Positions 47,805 to 49,895 of a stretch of DNA of 49,895 nt are shown here, one piece after another. This DNA is from Azonexaceae bacterium (GTDB lineage: Bacteria > Pseudomonadota > Gammaproteobacteria > Burkholderiales > Rhodocyclaceae): NCBI GenBank assembly GCA_009469675.1, contig SSSZ01000104.1:1-49895 (forward strand). The letters are read 5' to 3'. A program made the translations under genes and the position numbers. Numbering within the stretch: the stretch's first letter is position 1; the number at the start of each line of letters is the position of its first letter. The notes beneath the pieces are model-generated. The model was not told the DNA's origin. It made no database searches and was given only the letters and a program-made list of their open reading frames with translations.

Positions 47805-48566
47805 ATGCGGATAGCCATATTCAACCAGAAGGGCGGCGTCGGAAAAACCACGACCACGCTCAACCTCGGCGCAGCCCTCAAGCGCGCCGGCACCCCTGCC
47901 CTCCTCCTCGATCTCGACCCCCAGGGGCACCTGTCGAGCATTCACGGATCCGCCCCGATCGAAGCCTCAAAAAGCCTGTTCGCCTTCTACCAGGACAGCC
48001 GCAACCTGGACGACCTGCAAATCGCCTGGCCGGAAATCGGCCAGCTCGTCCCCGCCCACCAGCAACTTATCAAGGTCGACTCGATCTTCGGCAAAGGCCC
48101 GACCATCCTCAACAAGCTGCGCAGCGGCCTCGAACACCTGGAAACCGCAGCCCCCCCACACCCCACCCTCATCGATTGCTGCCCCTACATCGGCGTCCTG
48201 GCCCTCAACGCCATCTTCGCCTGCGATCTGCTGCTCATCCCGATCTCGACCGACTACCTGTCGCTCCAGGCGGCCGACCAGATTACCCGCACCCTGCAAG
48301 TGCTCGAACCCGTGCTCAAACGCCGGGTCGAACGGCGCTACCTGCTCACGCGCTTCGACCGCCGCCGCCGCATGAGCGACGACGTACGCAACAAACTGCG
48401 GGAGCGGTATGGGGATGAAGTCCTGACGACAGTAATTTCGGAAAACGTCGCGGTGGCCGAAAGCCCCTCCCACAACCGCGACGTCTTCCGCCAGAATCCG
48501 GCAAGCTCTGGGGCCAGCGATTACATGGCGCTGCACGGCGAACTCGCCGCACTGGGATACTGCTAA
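47805..48566 (+). CDS. Orphan ParA/MinD-type ATPase
   Basis: A 253-residue deviant Walker ATPase. The signature KGGVGKTTTTLNLGAALKRA begins at residue 9, followed by LLLDLDPQGHLSSIHGSA (switch I) and PTLIDCCPYIGVLALNAIFA (Walker B/switch II). No parB, no centromere-like repeat array and no plasmid or partition genes are seen, so it is probably not a chromosome-partition ParA; such orphans position other cargo. It is divergent from argD and convergent with an unknown 78-residue gene 11 bases away. Confidence 0.88.
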   Translation: MRIAIFNQKGGVGKTTTTLNLGAALKRAGTPALLLDLDPQGHLSSIHGSAPIEASKSLFAFYQDSRNLDDLQIAWPEIGQLVPAHQQLIKVDSIFGKGPTILNKLRSGLEHLETAAPPHPTLIDCCPYIGVLALNAIFACDLLLIPISTDYLSLQAADQITRTLQVLEPVLKRRVERRYLLTRFDRRRRMSDDVRNKLRERYGDEVLTTVISENVAVAESPSHNRDVFRQNPASSGASDYMALHGELAALGYC

Positions 48567-48577
48567 AACCCGACTGC

Positions 48578-48814
48578 TCAGTTCCGAACGGCGGTCGTGA
48601 TGAGATCCATCACGTCCTCGTAACTCACCGAAACCCTGCCGTTGAGCGCCGTCTGGCGCCGATGAGCGGCCAGTATCTCGCAGCCGTTGTACATCTGGCG
48701 CAGCTTGCGCTCGGCCTCGACTTCGTCGCGGCCGAAAATGGACAGATTCTCCACCACGGCGCCATTGCGGGTACGGATACGGAAGTCGTATTTGGTGATC
48801 GAGACGGGTGGCAT
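48578..48814 (-). CDS. Small protein of unknown function (78 residues)
   Basis: The ATG at 48814 is preceded by AAAGGGGG and gives MPPVSITKYDFRIRTRNGAV, continuing VENLSIFGRDEVEAERKLRQ. It looks like a beta-hairpin followed by helices, with no signal or membrane segment. I do not recognise a family. It has a strong promoter-like sequence of its own 33-61 bases upstream of the start, so it is probably expressed alone. The frame extends further upstream through that promoter, which argues for the chosen start. Confidence 0.65.
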   Translation of the reverse strand: MPPVSITKYDFRIRTRNGAVVENLSIFGRDEVEAERKLRQMYNGCEILAAHRRQTALNGRVSVSYEDVMDLITTAVRN

Positions 48815-48846
48815 GAAACCCCCTTTAAGATCAGTGAAGTAAGCCA

Positions 48847-48875
48847 AGTATATGCAGTCAATTCTTGAAATACAA
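48847..48875 (-). promoter_or_regulatory. Sigma70-type promoter of the 78-residue gene
   Basis: On the minus strand, TTGTAT (48870-48875) and TATACT (48847-48852) are separated by exactly 17 bases in locally AT-rich sequence. Transcription would begin near 48840, about 26 bases before the ATG at 48814. Confidence 0.6.
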
Positions 48876-48997
48876 CGTAGTATCTTATGAAACAAGCGGT
48901 TTTCCTCGCCGACCATGGCAAAGCCGCCACAGTCAGGGTGCTTCTGCTAGAATGCGCCCTTCACGGCCGCCAGAGCCAAAATACGCCGAGTGGAACA

Positions 48998-49300
48998 ATG
49001 ACGACGCCAGAACCGACCACCTTCATCATCGTTGGCCTGACCAGGGAAGGAAGAAAATTCCGCCCCAGCGACTGGGCTGAGCGGTTATGCGGCGTAATGT
49101 CGGCCTTCGGCGCCGAACGCAAGATGAAATACTCTCCCTACGTCGGCCCCGGGGACTACAACGGCGAAAAGGCCGTGTTCATCGACGGCCGCCTCGGCGA
49201 AATCGAACCCATGGCCTACCGCTTCATGCTCAACTTCGCCCAGGACAACGACCTGCAGATCGTCGATGGCGTCTGCATGCTCGACAACCCCAAGAAATAA
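48998..49300 (+). CDS. DUF3579 family protein
   Basis: A 100-residue protein starting MTTPEPTTFIIVGLTREGRK, continuing with FRPSDWAERLCGVMSAFGAE and ending DLQIVDGVCMLDNPKK. It matches DUF3579, a betaproteobacterial family of unknown function that commonly lies near rpsT and the arginine genes, as here. A -10-like TAGAAT is at 48948-48953. The start was chosen for its canonical N-terminus; the upstream in-frame ATG at 48887 is unlikely. It is convergent with rpsT. Confidence 0.85.
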   Translation: MTTPEPTTFIIVGLTREGRKFRPSDWAERLCGVMSAFGAERKMKYSPYVGPGDYNGEKAVFIDGRLGEIEPMAYRFMLNFAQDNDLQIVDGVCMLDNPKK

Positions 49301-49337
49301 TCTCGAAACGCCCAACAAATCTCGAAACGCCAACAAA
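49301..49337 (+). repeat. Tandem direct repeat after the DUF3579 gene
   Basis: TCTCGAAACGCCCAACAAA (49301-49319) is followed at once by TCTCGAAACGCCAACAAA (49320-49337), an 18-19 bp tandem duplication differing by one C. It starts in the base after the DUF3579 stop codon and ends at the terminator A-run. Confidence 0.85.
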
Positions 49338-49366
49338 AAAAACGGCGCCCGCGGGCGCCGTTTTCG
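49335..49366. terminator. Bidirectional terminator between DUF3579 and rpsT
   Basis: AAAACGGCGCCC and GGGCGCCGTTTT (49339-49350, 49353-49364) are perfect inverted arms. Flanking A-run on the left and T-run on the right provide the U-tract in both directions, so it can serve the convergent DUF3579 and rpsT transcripts. Confidence 0.88.
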
Positions 49367-49384
49367 ATCAAGCAAGAACCGCGA

Positions 49385-49651
49385 TCAGGCAGCCAACGCC
49401 TTGATCTGGGCGGACAACCGGCTCTTCGAGCGGGACGCCTTGTTCTTGTGAATGATTTTCTTGTCAGCGATACGGTCGATCACCGCAACCGACTGCTGAA
49501 AAACGCCCTGAGCGGCGGTCTTGTCGCCGGCTTCGATCGCCTGACGCACACGCTTGATCGCGGTGCGCAGCGTCGAACGCAGGCTGGCATTGTGGGCGCG
49601 CTGCTTGTCAGCTTGACGGGCGCGCTTGCGGGCTTGTGCGCTGTTGGCCAT
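49385..49651 (-). CDS. rpsT: 30S ribosomal protein S20
   Basis: S20 is a primary 16S rRNA-binding protein. The 88-residue protein starts [20 protein letters not shown], with the characteristic long basic helices ([20 protein letters not shown], then [20 protein letters not shown]). The ATG at 49651 gives the canonical N-terminus; the frame stays open 19 codons further. It has its own promoter and a downstream terminator. Confidence 0.97.
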   Translation of the reverse strand: MANSAQARKRARQADKQRAHNASLRSTLRTAIKRVRQAIEAGDKTAAQGVFQQSVAVIDRIADKKIIHKNKASRSKSRLSAQIKALAA

Positions 49652-49691
49652 GAAGAAAGTTCCTAGTGTTCGGTTATTCGTAAAACGGGTG

Positions 49692-49720
49692 ATGTTACAC
49701 GAAACCACAATTCATCACAA
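49692..49720 (-). promoter_or_regulatory. rpsT sigma70-type promoter
   Basis: On the minus strand, TTGTGA (49715-49720) and TAACAT (49692-49697) are exactly 17 bases apart, about 40 bases upstream of the rpsT ATG. The IS3-type element begins only some 20-40 bases further upstream, so the core promoter appears intact. Confidence 0.65.
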
Positions 49721-49749
49721 GCAGAGCGGTCACAAATGTTAGCCCCAAG

Positions 49750-49895
49750 CGGTAAGAGGCGGCCCCGGAAATTCGGACAGTAGGATAAGTGATAGCCTTG
49801 CCCACCCGAAGGCCGTGTATCGGCCAAGAGGAGCAAGAGCATGACAAGAAGGAAGCGGCGCAATCACTCGCCGGAATTCAAGGCCAAGGTGGCGA
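49750..49895 (+). mobile_element. IS3-family insertion sequence, left end (partial)
   Basis: The stretch before the partial transposase gene (GGCGGCCCCGGAAATTCGGA near 49762-49781) looks like the terminal region of IS3-type elements carrying this kind of OrfA. The exact left tip could lie anywhere from about 49737 to 49762, because the right end and target duplication are outside the window. Confidence 0.55.
49841..49895 (+). CDS. IS3-family transposase OrfA (5' fragment)
   Basis: The frame from ATG 49841 reads MTRRKRRNHSPEFKAKVA to the window edge, 18 residues. This is the start of the HTH domain of OrfA in IS3-family elements (the RKRR..HSPEFKAKVA opening). GAGGAG precedes the ATG. Only the beginning is visible, so intactness cannot be judged. 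Confidence 0.8.
   Translation, partial: MTRRKRRNHSPEFKAKVA

Noticed and set aside
47805-48566. Plasmid or chromosome partition locus
   Set aside because: No ParB, no parS-like repeats and no replication genes accompany the ParA-like ATPase.

Overview
The window reads as the chromosome of a GC-rich betaproteobacterium, most likely in or near the Rhodocyclales. The support is gene content and order: ndk-rlmN-pilF-rodZ-ispG-hisS-yfgM-bamB-der-hfq-hflX-hflK-hflC-DUF2065-hisZ-purA runs without a strand change, and rpsT, a DUF3579 gene, argD, argF and argG lie together. Both arrangements are familiar from Betaproteobacteria. The genus is not assigned. There are no rRNA or tRNA genes and no CRISPR array that I can see.

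Layout. 1-1084: the 5' part of a Crp/Fnr-type cyclic-nucleotide-domain gene running off the left edge, and an exported SRPBCC protein. 1133-16476: a 15 kb minus-strand block of sixteen tightly packed housekeeping genes (nucleotide metabolism, translation, RNA modification, isoprenoids, outer-membrane assembly, pili, cell shape, Hfq, HflX/K/C). hfq has its own promoter-like sequence. 16477-19383: a small accessory island with a stand-alone SRPBCC gene, a YefM-YoeB toxin-antitoxin pair, joined remnants of IS91- and IS110-type transposases, and a VOC-family gene. 19384-26785: a C4-dicarboxylate locus with a TRAP transporter (dctPQM), a DctA carrier, and a divergent DctS-like kinase with a DctR-like regulator. 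The regulator is interrupted by a stop codon. A shared TTGTGG-N4-CCACAA box lies upstream of both dctA and dctP.

26951-35294: trxA, rho, rpmE, a GT39-like membrane glycosyltransferase, orn, a frameshifted M48 protease gene, a pterin dehydratase, rsgA, a glycine-zipper protein and a receiver-ATPase regulator. 35380-42867: a flavoprotein overlapping a PAS-containing chemoreceptor gene, a beta-ketothiolase, a CobD/CbiB-like membrane protein, a NUDIX hydrolase, an aspartyl-protease-like protein and a glutamine amidotransferase. 42907-49651: yajQ, ppnP, a DUF2788 gene, argG (with a lysine/alanine-rich tail), argF, argD, an orphan ParA-like ATPase, a small unknown gene, DUF3579 and rpsT. The right edge enters an IS3-family element that sits just upstream of the rpsT promoter.

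The items most worth checking are the paired dct operators, the TGA at codon 43 of dctR, the YoeB active-site His-to-Arg change, the G5 frameshift in the M48 gene, the hfq promoter architecture, and the ArgG tail. No clearly new multi-gene system was found. All functional assignments come from reading protein sequence and motifs; no database search was run.
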